A stretch of DNA of 64,000 bases from DAOUET01 sp034430155 (GTDB lineage Bacteria; Chloroflexota; Anaerolineae; Anaerolineales; UBA4823). Where the stretch lies: positions 11,078 through 75,077 of the forward strand of contig DAOUET010000145.1 of NCBI GenBank assembly GCA_034430155.1, written 5' to 3'. The position numbers and the translations under genes were made by a program. Under the pieces are notes generated by a model, which saw nothing but the letters and a program-made list of their open reading frames with translations, did no database searches and was not told the DNA's origin. Positions 34,582 through 43,592 of this stretch are shown one piece after another. How positions within the stretch are numbered: the first letter of the stretch is position 1; every line of letters begins with the position of its first letter.

Positions 34582-36372
34582 TTAATTATTAATTCTCAGG
34601 ATAGAAACTGTGATCCCATAGCCGATACCCGCCAGACCTCCACCCAGGCCTCCTCCTGCCGTGCCGACCCATACCCACACCAGCTGCCAGGTCATCGACT
34701 TACTCACCATCCATACAGCCAGCTGACTTGTCATTTCTCCGCTGATCACCCCCAGCCAGGTTTCCCCTACGAAATAACCAAGAGTCCAGCCAACCCACAT
34801 GCCTGCCAGCGCTGCGACACCCATCGAAATCAAGCCCCAACTTACTTGTCTACCGAGCCGCCATACCAGCTCACCCGCCAACCTGCCGCCAATGCCACCC
34901 AAAAGAGCACCAGCAAGCCCCAGCAGGATGTTCCTACCCAATAGCCATATTAAGTACCCTCCACCAATCGCTCCACAAACCGCGCCGGCAATTTGCCAGA
35001 GGCGCAACCAGCCAATCTGTTTGCTGATGTTCTGTCCAAAACCCAAGCCCAGCTTCCAGCCCAGGCTTAAACCCGCTATTGCGCCCCCCAATGCCAAGAT
35101 GAATCCCCAGCCAATCGCCTTGCCAAACATCCAGGCCACCAGCCCCGCCAGTGCTCCTGCTAATGCACCGCTCAACGCGCCGCTCATCCCAGCTGCAGTC
35201 ACTCTTCTTAGAAGCGTTCCGACCTTAATCCGCCAACCCTGCTGCACCTTCCACCAGGGTGGCACCCAGGCAGTTACTTTCAAGAACAGTGCGGGTATTC
35301 CGGTCGCAGGCTTTATGCGATCTTGTAGAGAAGCTCTCACACCAAAATCAGGCTTCAGGGTGGTCCTCACACTTATCGGTATGGGAGTGCATTGGGGACA
35401 ATCCTGCAGGTGATTCGAATAATAATGCCCGTTACGGCATAAAACCAGGGAGTTTTCCGCCTCCCCAAGCGCCTGTAGCCATGTTCCTGGCCCAGGTCGC
35501 CGTTTGGGGCGGCGGTGACCATCCACAAAGCACCGTAGCACCAACTCAACCAGATTGGGATGCAAAATATCAAGACCAGGAGCATTCCGTGGCGGTGCCA
35601 CCGGGTAAGGGGAACAGTCCCCGTGCGGAAAACATCCGTGTTGGATGCGCTCTTCGATCGGTGGTGGATCACCGCTTCCCAACCACTGTGCTCGAAAAGG
35701 GTGGTTGCCATCCATCAGCAGCTGGTAGATCAGAACACCCAGACTGAAAGCATCATGTTCAACTCCCCGCACGATCCCCTTAAGAGGCATTCCCTGCAAT
35801 TCTGGGGGTGTATATTCAAAGCGGGCTACCGGACAGGAATGGGTAATCCTTCGCACCCACTTCTTCTCCTGCACCTGGAAAGAATCAGTATCGATCAAGG
35901 TGACCAGCGCCGAAGGTCTCACCAGGATGTTGCTCTCATTGAGATCCCCGACGATATAGTCACTGGCATGCAATGCGCCCAGGGCAGCTGCCAGATTGCG
36001 AGCTGCCCTGTGAAGGTAACGTCGGTCAAATTTTGGTAAGACCTGGGACCTGCGCCTCGGATTGAACACCTCTAGAAGTGGCACGCTTCCCTGGATATAG
36101 GACATTAGATATCCTGAAAGCTCGCCCTGTTCATCATAAAGTAAGGCTTGTGGCCAGGCCAGGGAAGCATGCCCATACGCCAGAGTGGGGTCTTCTGGTG
36201 GGTTATCGAGCATCCAAGCCAGCTTGTGATGATAACCTGAACGAACCTGGTCGGTGTAAATCTTAGCCAACCGCGCTGGTTGTCCCAGCACGCGGTAGAC
36301 CACCGCTTCTCCTCCACGACCGATGCCCTGCCCTAATTGGACCCGCAAACCCTTAGAATCGTAGATGTCCAT
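34582..36372 (-). CDS. Protein kinase of a TerY-P-like triad, with zinc ribbon and glycine-rich membrane tail
   Basis: 596 residues from ATG 36372 (TTG 36396 is an alternative). The kinase domain (about 10-305) has the Gly loop GQGIGRGGEAVVYRV, Lys37 in ARLAKIY, catalytic Asp143 and Asn148 in VGDLNESNIL (replacing the usual HRD), and DTD at 161-163 in place of DFG. Catalytic residues are thus retained. A CRNGHYYSNHLQDCPQC segment looks like a zinc ribbon. Residues 395-590 form several hydrophobic, glycine-zipper-like helices, predicting membrane insertion. Upstream on the same strand lie a PP2C phosphatase and a vWA protein, the TerY-P arrangement. Confidence 0.85.
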   Translation of the reverse strand: MDIYDSKGLRVQLGQGIGRGGEAVVYRVLGQPARLAKIYTDQVRSGYHHKLAWMLDNPPEDPTLAYGHASLAWPQALLYDEQGELSGYLMSYIQGSVPLLEVFNPRRRSQVLPKFDRRYLHRAARNLAAALGALHASDYIVGDLNESNILVRPSALVTLIDTDSFQVQEKKWVRRITHSCPVARFEYTPPELQGMPLKGIVRGVEHDAFSLGVLIYQLLMDGNHPFRAQWLGSGDPPPIEERIQHGCFPHGDCSPYPVAPPRNAPGLDILHPNLVELVLRCFVDGHRRPKRRPGPGTWLQALGEAENSLVLCRNGHYYSNHLQDCPQCTPIPISVRTTLKPDFGVRASLQDRIKPATGIPALFLKVTAWVPPWWKVQQGWRIKVGTLLRRVTAAGMSGALSGALAGALAGLVAWMFGKAIGWGFILALGGAIAGLSLGWKLGLGFGQNISKQIGWLRLWQIAGAVCGAIGGGYLIWLLGRNILLGLAGALLGGIGGRLAGELVWRLGRQVSWGLISMGVAALAGMWVGWTLGYFVGETWLGVISGEMTSQLAVWMVSKSMTWQLVWVWVGTAGGGLGGGLAGIGYGITVSILRINN

Positions 36373-36534
36373 CCAGCTCTGCTGCTCGTCCTTCAATCAA
36401 GATCTTTTACCCCATCATTTATATAGCGCCAAGATTTGCTCCCATGACAGAATGCCAATAAGTTGTGGAATATATTTCACATTACCACTCGTTTTTCAAG
36501 GAGTAAGAAAGCCTGCTGCGCAATCGCCTGCTTT

Positions 36535-37410
36535 TCAGGGACCGCAATCCGTTTGGGGAGGGGCATTGCCCGGGGAAGTCAGAGGCGATTCTTCAAGCGC
36601 GGTTTTTCCTGGAGATGAGACCTGGACAGCCACCACCAGGGTCTTGTCGTCTTCCGTACGGGCGCACACCCGCTCAGATGCCAAGAATCTTGCCAGTTGT
36701 GCCTCCGGGTGGTCTCCTGGGTGGCTATCGGCCACAAAAGCCAGTAATGGGTCGAAGAAAGGCTCATGTGGCTGGTAATTGGGCAATTTCATTGCCAGGC
36801 GAAGCAGGCCGTCGCTCATCACCACTACCTCCCTAATAGGCTTGTTGAGCACTTTTACCTGGATGGATTCTAAGGCGTTTTCCATGCTCAAGAAGGTGGT
36901 TTCGTTGGCATATTCCCCCCGTTGCGGTCTTATTAAGTTGAAAAGATTATGATCCTTCTCCCGCGCCACCACCACGCCATCGCCAACCTGTCCGGTTGCC
37001 AACCATTCCGGGCTGACTATTGTGCAGGTAAGCGTAGTTGCGTAGTCACTTAGGTTGGCATGCTTTACCTTGGCAAGTTCTGCTAACGCCTGCCTAGCCT
37101 CGAGGAAAACACCCGCCAGCAAATGTTCCCAGCCAGCTTGCTCTACGGTTGGGGCAGCTTTCAAGGCCAGCGCCAGAGAATCCATAGCTTGCTCGACAGC
37201 CCTATGGGCGCCTCTTGCAGCCTGTGGGGCGCTACCAGCTCCGTCCGCTACCACGATCAGCAAGGTGCCGTCCCCTAAAACCCGGTAATTATAGGCGTCC
37301 TGGCAGGGTACCTCCTTTTCCCGGTGAACACTCCCTTGAACCGAAGCCCCCACTACTCGCCAGTAGGCCTCATCCCCAATCTGCTTTAGAGCGTCCTGCA
37401 TATGTTCCAC
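36535..37410 (-). CDS. PP2C-type protein phosphatase of the triad
   Basis: 291 residues. PP2C metal and catalytic motifs are present: QDAYNY, VVADGAGSAPQA, TGQVGDGVVV, VMSDGLLR and TEDDKTLVVAV. It should remove phosphate from Ser/Thr residues, opposing the kinase encoded next. The frame starts at GTG 37410 with AAGGGG four bases away; ATG 37401 is an alternative. A Pro-rich tail ends the protein. It lies between the vWA and kinase genes on the same strand, with gaps of 97 and 162 bases. Confidence 0.88.
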   Translation of the reverse strand: MEHMQDALKQIGDEAYWRVVGASVQGSVHREKEVPCQDAYNYRVLGDGTLLIVVADGAGSAPQAARGAHRAVEQAMDSLALALKAAPTVEQAGWEHLLAGVFLEARQALAELAKVKHANLSDYATTLTCTIVSPEWLATGQVGDGVVVAREKDHNLFNLIRPQRGEYANETTFLSMENALESIQVKVLNKPIREVVVMSDGLLRLAMKLPNYQPHEPFFDPLLAFVADSHPGDHPEAQLARFLASERVCARTEDDKTLVVAVQVSSPGKTALEESPLTSPGNAPPQTDCGP

Positions 37411-37507
37411 TTGGCCCCTTTCTAATTATCGCCTGACAAGGCTGGCTATGGTCATCACGCAATAGTTTCCTTTGTATCATGGAAAGATGTCAACGTACCA
37501 AGCTGGA

Positions 37508-38230
37508 TCACGAATGCGAAGTATCCACCTCTCCCCACCCGACGGGTGGCAATGGGGCCTGTTCACCCGGCCTGGAATGGGCCACCACCGTGAGACTCTT
37601 GGAAAGCCATTGAAAAAGCTCTCCAAACGCCAAACCTCTCAGCTTGAGCGGAGGGCGTACTTCTGAAAACCTTGCTAACACTTGCATATCAGCTTTTTCC
37701 ACTCCCACCCCATAAAAGATGACTCCCTTGCGAGCCTCCTCCTGTTTGACCTGCTCGGCAGCAGACTCCCACCCCTTGTCGGTCGGGCGTCCGTCAGTAA
37801 TCAAGAACATCCAGGGCCGAAAATAGTCCAGGCTGTTTTTCTTATATATTTCTTTACGCTCTCTGAGCAAAATTAGGCTACGAGTTACCGCCTCGCCCAT
37901 GGGTGTATCTCCTCGAGCTTCCAAGCGCGGCGGGTTGAAATCATCCACCGACACGAAAGCCTGTTGGGCATCAAAAGGCAGCTTCTTGTCAATCCCGTCA
38001 TGCAAGTTCAAGGCGCGCACACCACCCCCAAAGGTGATTATGGCTACCTCTACCCGCAAAGAGGCCAGGCGGTCCGTTTTCAGTTCCTGGCTGAAAGCGC
38101 TCAACCCCTGGTTGAGTTCATTAATTGGTTCCCCTGCCATCGACCCGGACGTGTCCAGCAGCAGTGTTACCGGGCAGCGTGGTTCGGGATTATCAGCAAA
38201 TTCAGCCTGCTCGAGTATATCGTTTGCCAC
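37508..38230 (-). CDS. vWA-domain protein, TerY-like
   Basis: 240 residues, nearly all a von Willebrand factor A domain. The MIDAS metal site is complete: DTSGS (D26, S28, S30), T109 in RGDTPMGEA and D146 in FLITDGRPTD. This pattern is typical of TerY, the vWA protein of tellurite/stress-response loci, thought to present metal-dependent contacts to partner proteins. It starts at GTG 38230 with GGAGG five bases upstream. It is the first gene of the leftward vWA-PP2C-kinase group. Confidence 0.88.
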   Translation of the reverse strand: MANDILEQAEFADNPEPRCPVTLLLDTSGSMAGEPINELNQGLSAFSQELKTDRLASLRVEVAIITFGGGVRALNLHDGIDKKLPFDAQQAFVSVDDFNPPRLEARGDTPMGEAVTRSLILLRERKEIYKKNSLDYFRPWMFLITDGRPTDKGWESAAEQVKQEEARKGVIFYGVGVEKADMQVLARFSEVRPPLKLRGLAFGELFQWLSKSLTVVAHSRPGEQAPLPPVGWGEVDTSHS

Positions 38231-38901
38231 AGTGACCTCCAGTATGATACATCCGAACGTCCAAAATTTATATTGATTGACGATTGAGCCTGCAATGGAA
38301 AGATAATGAGAATGGCGATGTACTCTAGTATATCAAAAGTCGTTTATTGCGTAGTAAATCGAATCCCTTTATTTATCCTCAGGAGTAATTTCTAGGCAGA
38401 AGGATTAAATCACTCAGGCTGAGGCTCTCCGCTGGGGATCCAAGAAATTAAGAGACCTTGCGGCATTATAATAGGCAAGTATTAGTATGGCGAAAGGCAA
38501 ATGTGAGCCACTATTTAATCGGGATCAGGGGGAACTCCAACGCGCCTTCGAGCGTCGATGCAGATGAGCCTTCGGCTCAATATCACCCCATGGTTTGAGC
38601 CACCGGGCGAATTTGTTCTGAAGAAACCTTGAATTTAGTGAAAGTGTCTCGTATCAATACCGGGTGCGATTTATGAAGCTCCACTACTCTTTTCAGAATG
38701 CTTCAGTGAAAGGACCTTTCTTTATTCAACTTTATCGAAACGGTGCTTTACTTAGAATTATGGAAGAATTGACTGGTATAACCAATTTAATAGATCAACA
38801 TGCTCGTGCGCTTTGCTTGCTCTTAATGCTTCCAATCAGCAAGAGCCAGCCAACCATGATGAGTTTGAAGCGCGTACTCCACCCTGTCAAGGAGTTCTAC
38901 T
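38231..38901. other. Divergent intergenic region (671 bases)
   Basis: A long gap between the vWA gene and a lipoprotein gene. A short hairpin TGAGCC-TTC-GGCTCA (38565-38579) and a TATAAT-like element near 38468 are visible, neither with convincing partners. A reading frame beginning at 38664 runs into the lipoprotein gene in another phase and is not credible. AAGGAG before ATG 38902 is a good ribosome binding site. Confidence 0.3.
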
Positions 38902-40887
38902 ATGAACCGCTTGAAAATATTCTCCGTCATCCTGATCCTTTCCCTGGTTACCACTGCTTGTACTTCGATCTCAACCAGCCCCACCCCTCTGCCTGCCCCT
39001 GCCACGCAGCTCCCCCTTACACCAAGTTTACCTGCCACCCAACCAGCCAGTCCCACTCCTTCAGAGACCCAGCCACCCACCCCCACCCCTGGTGGTGCCT
39101 GGATCAATCTTACGCCCGACAGCGGACCCCCAGGCACGCAGATACAAATCGAGGGATATTTACCGGATGTCGCCGCCCAACCCGGCGCCCAAAAGCTAGA
39201 ATCCGCTACCGCTTGCTGGGGGAGCTGCCTAACCAGCCTGACCGAAGGAGATCTCCCGGTAAAATGGTCCGACATAAATCCCGGACATTTCCAAATGACC
39301 TTCAGCGTCCCCTCTGTCCCCTGGCTGGGAGCCAATGGGCCTGAACCGCTGGTTCCCGGCGATTACATCGTGGGTGTCCAATGCTTGGGACCGGAACTAC
39401 AGGGTTGCGCTACACAGGAAGCCCAGGCCCAGACGACTTTTCACCTGCAAGGACCTACACCTACCACCTGTTTACCAGGACAGCCGTGCGCATCCTTGAG
39501 CTTTGATCCTCCCCAAGGTGCTCCAGGCACCCAGGTTCAGGTAAAGGGATGGGCTCCCTTGGTTGGGATCATCAACGGCCAGGCTTTCGGCTATGACCTG
39601 GTGATGCAAACCCCTGGTGGGAACGAGCAGCCCGTCGATCAAGGCCAGGTACAGCAATCTCTGGATGGGAATATCACCGGCAGTTTCACTGTGCCTCAAC
39701 AGATATCCAATCAGGGAGTGTTGTCATCCGGGTCATACACCCTGGCTTTGGATCCCATACGGCCGGGTGCTTTTCAAGCTGGCAGTCCCCCACCGCTGGT
39801 AGCTGCTACTGAATTCGAGATCACTGGTTCGCAGACATGGGCTTCGTTTCTTCTTGGCAAACCGCTCTGGGTGCAACCCAGTGCTGACTTGATCGAAGCC
39901 TCCCTGACCGTCGATCCAGGTAACCGGCAGCGCCTGGCCTATTGCGCGCCGGGCGAAATCCACCTCAGCCAGGACGGCGGGAAGACCTGGTCAACTATTT
40001 CCACTGCTGCGGTGGCCGCTAGCGCAGATCAAGGGAACTACCCCTTAATGGGCACGGGTTCCAGCGCCCCTTCAGCGTGCCTTTCCGTCACATTGGACTC
40101 CACCCATCCGCAAAGTTTCTTCGCGGTTTTTGAGACCATGAACAAAACTTATGGTGCCCCACCGGTGTTTTTTACGGGCTACCTAACCCATGATGGTGGC
40201 GAACATTGGCAGCTGCTCCCGGCGCCCTCTGATAAATTGGTTGAGGCTTTTGGCGGCTTTTGGACAGACGGTCAAGGCACTGTCCAGGCGCTTTACGGCG
40301 TCCCCCAAGAGGTGTCTGTCGAACAGACCGCCGATGGGGGAGTCACCTGGAGCACAACCGCCCTAACTTGCCCGGCCAGCGCTGCCTGCATCCGTTGGGG
40401 ACCTGCCCCAGGGTCGATCCCCGGCATGGGCTCACCCCTACCACAGTCAATTTATGCTTCAACTGATAACGGGGTGACCTGGATTACCCCAGGTCCGTCG
40501 GTAGAGTTACGTATGCCAGGGCCTAATGAACTGGTGACTTTTTCCCAGCAGGAAGCCGCCCTGCTCTCGGCTGGTGCGGATTTCCCCCTCCAGATTACCC
40601 TGGATGGCGGTCAGACCTGGCAGGTTGTCTCGCTTCCTGCATTTGAAGGGACGGGGGTATCCGGTCTGCAAATCCTGCCAGATGGTTCCCTTTTGGCACA
40701 AAACCCTGATGGAAGCAACTGGAACCTGCTCCAGCCCGGCTCGAACCAATGGTGCCCGCTGAACGGGGCTCAACTACCACAGACCGCTACCTTATTGCAG
40801 CTGTCCGGTGATAACCTGTGGTGGCTCTCTCCCGTGGACCAACAGCCCCACAGCTTGCCTTTAAGCGAGATAAAGTGTTCTGGTTAA
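38902..40887 (+). CDS. Surface lipoprotein with Asp-box (BNR) repeats
   Basis: 661 residues. The signal peptide ends in the lipobox TTAC (Cys20); a Thr/Pro/Ser linker runs to about residue 65. Two similar beta domains follow (PDSGPPGTQIQIEGYLPD and PPQGAPGTQVQVKGWAP). The second half contains at least five Asp-box motifs (SQDGGKTW, THDGGEHW, TADGGVTW, STDNGVTW, TLDGGQTW), as in sialidase-like beta-propellers. The protein is probably an exposed binding protein; no sialidase active-site Arg triad could be identified. It is followed by a strong inverted repeat. Confidence 0.82.
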   Translation: MNRLKIFSVILILSLVTTACTSISTSPTPLPAPATQLPLTPSLPATQPASPTPSETQPPTPTPGGAWINLTPDSGPPGTQIQIEGYLPDVAAQPGAQKLESATACWGSCLTSLTEGDLPVKWSDINPGHFQMTFSVPSVPWLGANGPEPLVPGDYIVGVQCLGPELQGCATQEAQAQTTFHLQGPTPTTCLPGQPCASLSFDPPQGAPGTQVQVKGWAPLVGIINGQAFGYDLVMQTPGGNEQPVDQGQVQQSLDGNITGSFTVPQQISNQGVLSSGSYTLALDPIRPGAFQAGSPPPLVAATEFEITGSQTWASFLLGKPLWVQPSADLIEASLTVDPGNRQRLAYCAPGEIHLSQDGGKTWSTISTAAVAASADQGNYPLMGTGSSAPSACLSVTLDSTHPQSFFAVFETMNKTYGAPPVFFTGYLTHDGGEHWQLLPAPSDKLVEAFGGFWTDGQGTVQALYGVPQEVSVEQTADGGVTWSTTALTCPASAACIRWGPAPGSIPGMGSPLPQSIYASTDNGVTWITPGPSVELRMPGPNELVTFSQQEAALLSAGADFPLQITLDGGQTWQVVSLPAFEGTGVSGLQILPDGSLLAQNPDGSNWNLLQPGSNQWCPLNGAQLPQTATLLQLSGDNLWWLSPVDQQPHSLPLSEIKCSG

Positions 40888-40946
40888 GAGGCTTGGGAAG
40901 GCATCAATAAGCCAGCCCGGCTAATAGCATCTAGAGGACTTTATAA

Positions 40947-40983
40947 GAACTGGTGCCCAGCCAACGATCCTAGGCACCAGTTC
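40947..40983 (+). terminator. Perfect 11-bp inverted repeat after the lipoprotein gene
   Basis: GAACTGGTGCC / GGCACCAGTTC (40947-40957, 40973-40983) with a 15-base loop lies 60 bases after the stop. No T-tract follows (ATCTCATCC), so it may stabilise the mRNA end or stop transcription with Rho rather than act as a standard terminator. Confidence 0.5.
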
Positions 40984-41086
40984 ATCTCATCCTCTCCCCT
41001 TACCGCGTTAGCAAAAGGGCAGCAGGCAGCATTTTTCCGCTTGAATACGCCTTAGACAGACCATTCCTTCGCCAAAACCCGCTGGA

Positions 41087-41437
41087 TTAACAGGTCAGGT
41101 GAAATGCTCCCGCCACCGCCATCTTCTCGCGCAGCTCGTTGTAGGTTTGTACAGCCTGGCTCGATGGTTGGCTGATCAGTTGGATGCCGGCTGATTTCAG
41201 CGCCTGGCGTGTTTTACTGGCGATTTCCATGCGACCGTAAACACCCTGCCCCACTACCAGCGCCTTCGGCCGGGCCTCAAATACTGCGTACAAATCACCC
41301 GGCTGAAGCAGATGGCCTTCATCTCGCCACCAGTTACCAATCACCCGCTCCGGTAAAATGATGACATCCTTGGAGTGACTCTTGCCGTCGATGACTATCT
41401 GCCCGAATCGATAAGAGTCTATTCTTGGTGAGGACAT
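41087..41437 (-). CDS. Mth938-like domain protein (DUF498)
   Basis: 116 residues. The family pattern is visible: IDSYRFGQIVIDGKSHSKDVIILPERV, then WWRDEGHLLQPGDL, then PKALVVGQGVYGRMEI and a C-terminal helix-strand. Mth938-like proteins are small alpha/beta proteins; the eukaryotic relative NDUFAF3 helps assemble respiratory complex I, while the bacterial role is unsettled. It follows the PlsC-like gene on the same strand, 57 bases after that gene's stop. Confidence 0.85.
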   Translation of the reverse strand: MSSPRIDSYRFGQIVIDGKSHSKDVIILPERVIGNWWRDEGHLLQPGDLYAVFEARPKALVVGQGVYGRMEIASKTRQALKSAGIQLISQPSSQAVQTYNELREKMAVAGAFHLTC

Positions 41438-41494
41438 TGGTCGATTACCTGCAATGATCCCATACTTTCCGATTAATTCTCGTAATATAGTCTC

Positions 41495-42217
41495 TCAGCC
41501 GCCCGCTTTCGACGGCAGGCGCCCAATCAGAGGTTGCTTATTCACCTCTGTGGTTTGGCCCTCTTGCTCTTCCTCAAGCAGGTCTAACAAACGGGGATGG
41601 TGGCGGTATATCCCACGGTACTCTGGAGGCAACAGGACTGCAATATGGCACATGATCTCATCAGTGTATTTTTCCAGCAATGCTTCTCGGTCACTTCTTG
41701 TTAGGGGCGGCAGGGTATAGGGTTTCCCTACCCAGACAGTGATGTGCGGTCGCTGGAGGTGCTTGAACTTATTGAAAACCAACTTATCTTCTGTGCCGAT
41801 CATTCCCACCGGCACAATCTGAAGTCCGGTCTTGGCTGCCAGGTAGCTGGCTCCCGAGCGCCCTTCGCCCAGGGCGCCCGTCCGACTGCGGGTGCCTTCC
41901 GGCGCAATCCCCAGCACCCACCCTTTCCTGAGCCTATCCAGGGTCTCGCGCAAGGCCGCCAAGTCTGCGTTGAAACGGTCCACCCAGATGGCATCTACCA
42001 GTCTGGCCAGCCAGCGAGCCAGTGCGTATTTATGATATTTCTCAGCCACCAGCATGATAATGTCCCTGCGATCCAACATATAGTAAACTAGAAATGGGTC
42101 CAATCGTCCCAGGTGGTTGGAGGTGCCGATAAAGCTGCCGGAAACAGGTACGTTTTGCATTCCGTTAATCTGCACCGGAACGATCCAGTTGAATAGGATT
42201 TTTACCAGGAACCGCAT
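41495..42217 (-). CDS. plsC: 1-acyl-sn-glycerol-3-phosphate acyltransferase (PlsC type)
   Basis: 240 residues from ATG 42217. Acyltransferase motif I is NHLGRLD (H-x4-D), motif III is APEGTRSRTG and motif IV VPVGMIG. The enzyme acylates lysophosphatidate to phosphatidate in membrane lipid synthesis. The N-terminal hydrophobic stretch fits membrane association. The frame extends 28 codons upstream to a TTG at 42301, but that region holds a TATAAT-like element, and ATG 42217 gives the normal distance to motif I; the start is therefore not certain. Confidence 0.85.
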   Translation of the reverse strand: MRFLVKILFNWIVPVQINGMQNVPVSGSFIGTSNHLGRLDPFLVYYMLDRRDIIMLVAEKYHKYALARWLARLVDAIWVDRFNADLAALRETLDRLRKGWVLGIAPEGTRSRTGALGEGRSGASYLAAKTGLQIVPVGMIGTEDKLVFNKFKHLQRPHITVWVGKPYTLPPLTRSDREALLEKYTDEIMCHIAVLLPPEYRGIYRHHPRLLDLLEEEQEGQTTEVNKQPLIGRLPSKAGG

Positions 42218-42347
42218 GAGCCTGTAAGCCAATAAAACCACCTCACCGATATTATACTTATTGACACCAGGGAATCTACATAGATAACCAAGCCAGGCCA
42301 ATCTGTCGTCTTATATTCAGGAAAACCCTAATACATTTCCTCACTAC

Positions 42348-42662
42348 TCAAATCAAGGCTTGTAATAACAGCAGCCCTGCCATCCCTGCAGCAATGGTCA
42401 GCAATGCACTTTTCGTACGCCAAGCCACTACGAAGGCCAGCATGCCCGCCAACAAACGCAGGTTACTCCCGGAAATATCTAACTTACCCTGTGGCATCAG
42501 CAATTCTGGGAAAATAATAGCGGACAGCACCGCCGGTGGCACGAACTGCAAGGCGCGTTTCAAGGGCGACGATATCTCCATCCGTCCAAGCAGCAAGATA
42601 AACGATAAGCGTGTGGCGTAAGTGATCAACCCGATAGCGATCATCACCAGCCAGGTCTTCAT
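42348..42662 (-). CDS. azlD: AzlD-type subunit of branched-chain amino acid exporter
   Basis: 104 residues with three to four membrane helices, starting MKTWLVMIAIGLITYATRLSFILLLG. The conserved AzlD elements TYATR and LQFVPPAVLSAIIFPEL are present. It forms the exporter with AzlC. The ATG overlaps the azlC stop by four bases (ATGA), a sign of translational coupling. A longer frame to 42920 is rejected because it would overlap azlC heavily and lacks conserved sequence. Confidence 0.9.
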   Translation of the reverse strand: MKTWLVMIAIGLITYATRLSFILLLGRMEISSPLKRALQFVPPAVLSAIIFPELLMPQGKLDISGSNLRLLAGMLAFVVAWRTKSALLTIAAGMAGLLLLQALI

Positions 42663-43393
42663 GCTCGCCCCTCCATCCAAACGCCCACAACGATGCCCAC
42701 CAGCGCCGCCATCAATAACCCCAACCGGTATGGCAATCCAGCCGCCACTACTGCCACCAATCCAGCTGTCAGGGCTGTTGCCAGGCTGGCTCGCTCCCGA
42801 AGGGCTGGCACCAGCAGAGCAATGAAGGTCAACGCTACCGTGAAATCGATTGACCAGCTCTGTGGGATAACCGCTCCCAGGGTGATGCCCACTGCCGTGC
42901 TGGCCTGCCAAGTGCCCCATAGAGCTAGCCCAGCACCCAGGAAATACCAGTGCTTTGAGAAGGCGGCGTGTCGTTCCGGATTGTCGGGGGCATCACCTAC
43001 GGTTCCTTCACCTAGGTTTTCGCCCTTGAGGAAATGGGTGATAGTGACCGCATAAGCCTCGTCGGTCAGTAGGTAAGCTAGCAACCACTTCCATTTTGGA
43101 CTCAGCTGTTGGAGATAGGGCGCCAGCGAAGCGCTGTATAGGGCGTGCCGCAGGTTGATCACACCCCCAGTCAACACGATCACCAGCCCGGGCACGCCGG
43201 CTCCAAACAACTGAGCTGCCACGAACTGAGCTGACCCGGCGAACACGATAGCTGACATAGCCTGAGCCGCCTGCCCGCCTAAACCCGCGCCCACTGCCAC
43301 CACCCCATAGATCATGCCGAAGGGGATCACCCCGATTAGGATGGGCAGTTGTGCCTTTAGGCCGGAGAGGAATTCAGAACGAGAGGAAGCCAT
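42659..43393 (-). CDS. azlC: AzlC-type permease of branched-chain amino acid exporter
   Basis: 244 residues with six to seven membrane helices. The family motifs PFGMIYGVVAVGAGL, SAIVFAGSAQFVAAQLFG, INLRHALYSASLAP and LLTDEAYAVT are clear. AzlCD exports leucine-type amino acids and toxic analogues. It is followed directly by azlD. Upstream lies the divergent GH3-like gene. Confidence 0.93.
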   Translation of the reverse strand: MASSRSEFLSGLKAQLPILIGVIPFGMIYGVVAVGAGLGGQAAQAMSAIVFAGSAQFVAAQLFGAGVPGLVIVLTGGVINLRHALYSASLAPYLQQLSPKWKWLLAYLLTDEAYAVTITHFLKGENLGEGTVGDAPDNPERHAAFSKHWYFLGAGLALWGTWQASTAVGITLGAVIPQSWSIDFTVALTFIALLVPALRERASLATALTAGLVAVVAAGLPYRLGLLMAALVGIVVGVWMEGRA

Positions 43394-43525
43394 AGATCGA
43401 TGAGCTGTTGGTCGGAAAATGCCAAACCCCTATTTTACCCATAAAATAAAAGGAGAGAAGCAAAAACCTCTTCGATAGGTCATACGGCCTACCCGTTATT
43501 GGTTCTATTGCTCAACTTTTACCTC

Positions 43526-43554
43526 TTGCCGAGCTTTACAGTTGCCTGTAGAAT
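43526..43554 (+). promoter_or_regulatory. Promoter of the GH3-like gene
   Basis: TTGCCG (43526-43531), 17 bases, TAGAAT (43549-43554). The predicted start near 43561 leaves a leader of about 32 bases containing AGGAGAAG, a good ribosome binding site. Confidence 0.5.
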
Positions 43555-43592
43555 GGAACCAGCCTCATCTATATCCCCCAGGAGAAGAGCCC

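Noticed and set aside
38768..38795. TTGACT-16-TAGATC promoter-like sequence
   Set aside because: Poor -10 and spacing; likely chance in an A/T-rich gap.
38664..39344. Rightward 226-residue frame upstream of the Asp-box lipoprotein
   Set aside because: Its second half overlaps the lipoprotein gene in another phase and is full of His/Pro/Cys typical of a shadow frame; it has no recognisable domain.
42348..42920. Long version of the AzlD frame (190 residues)
   Set aside because: The first 86 residues overlap azlC and have no membrane or family pattern; the true start is ATG 42662 with an ATGA overlap.
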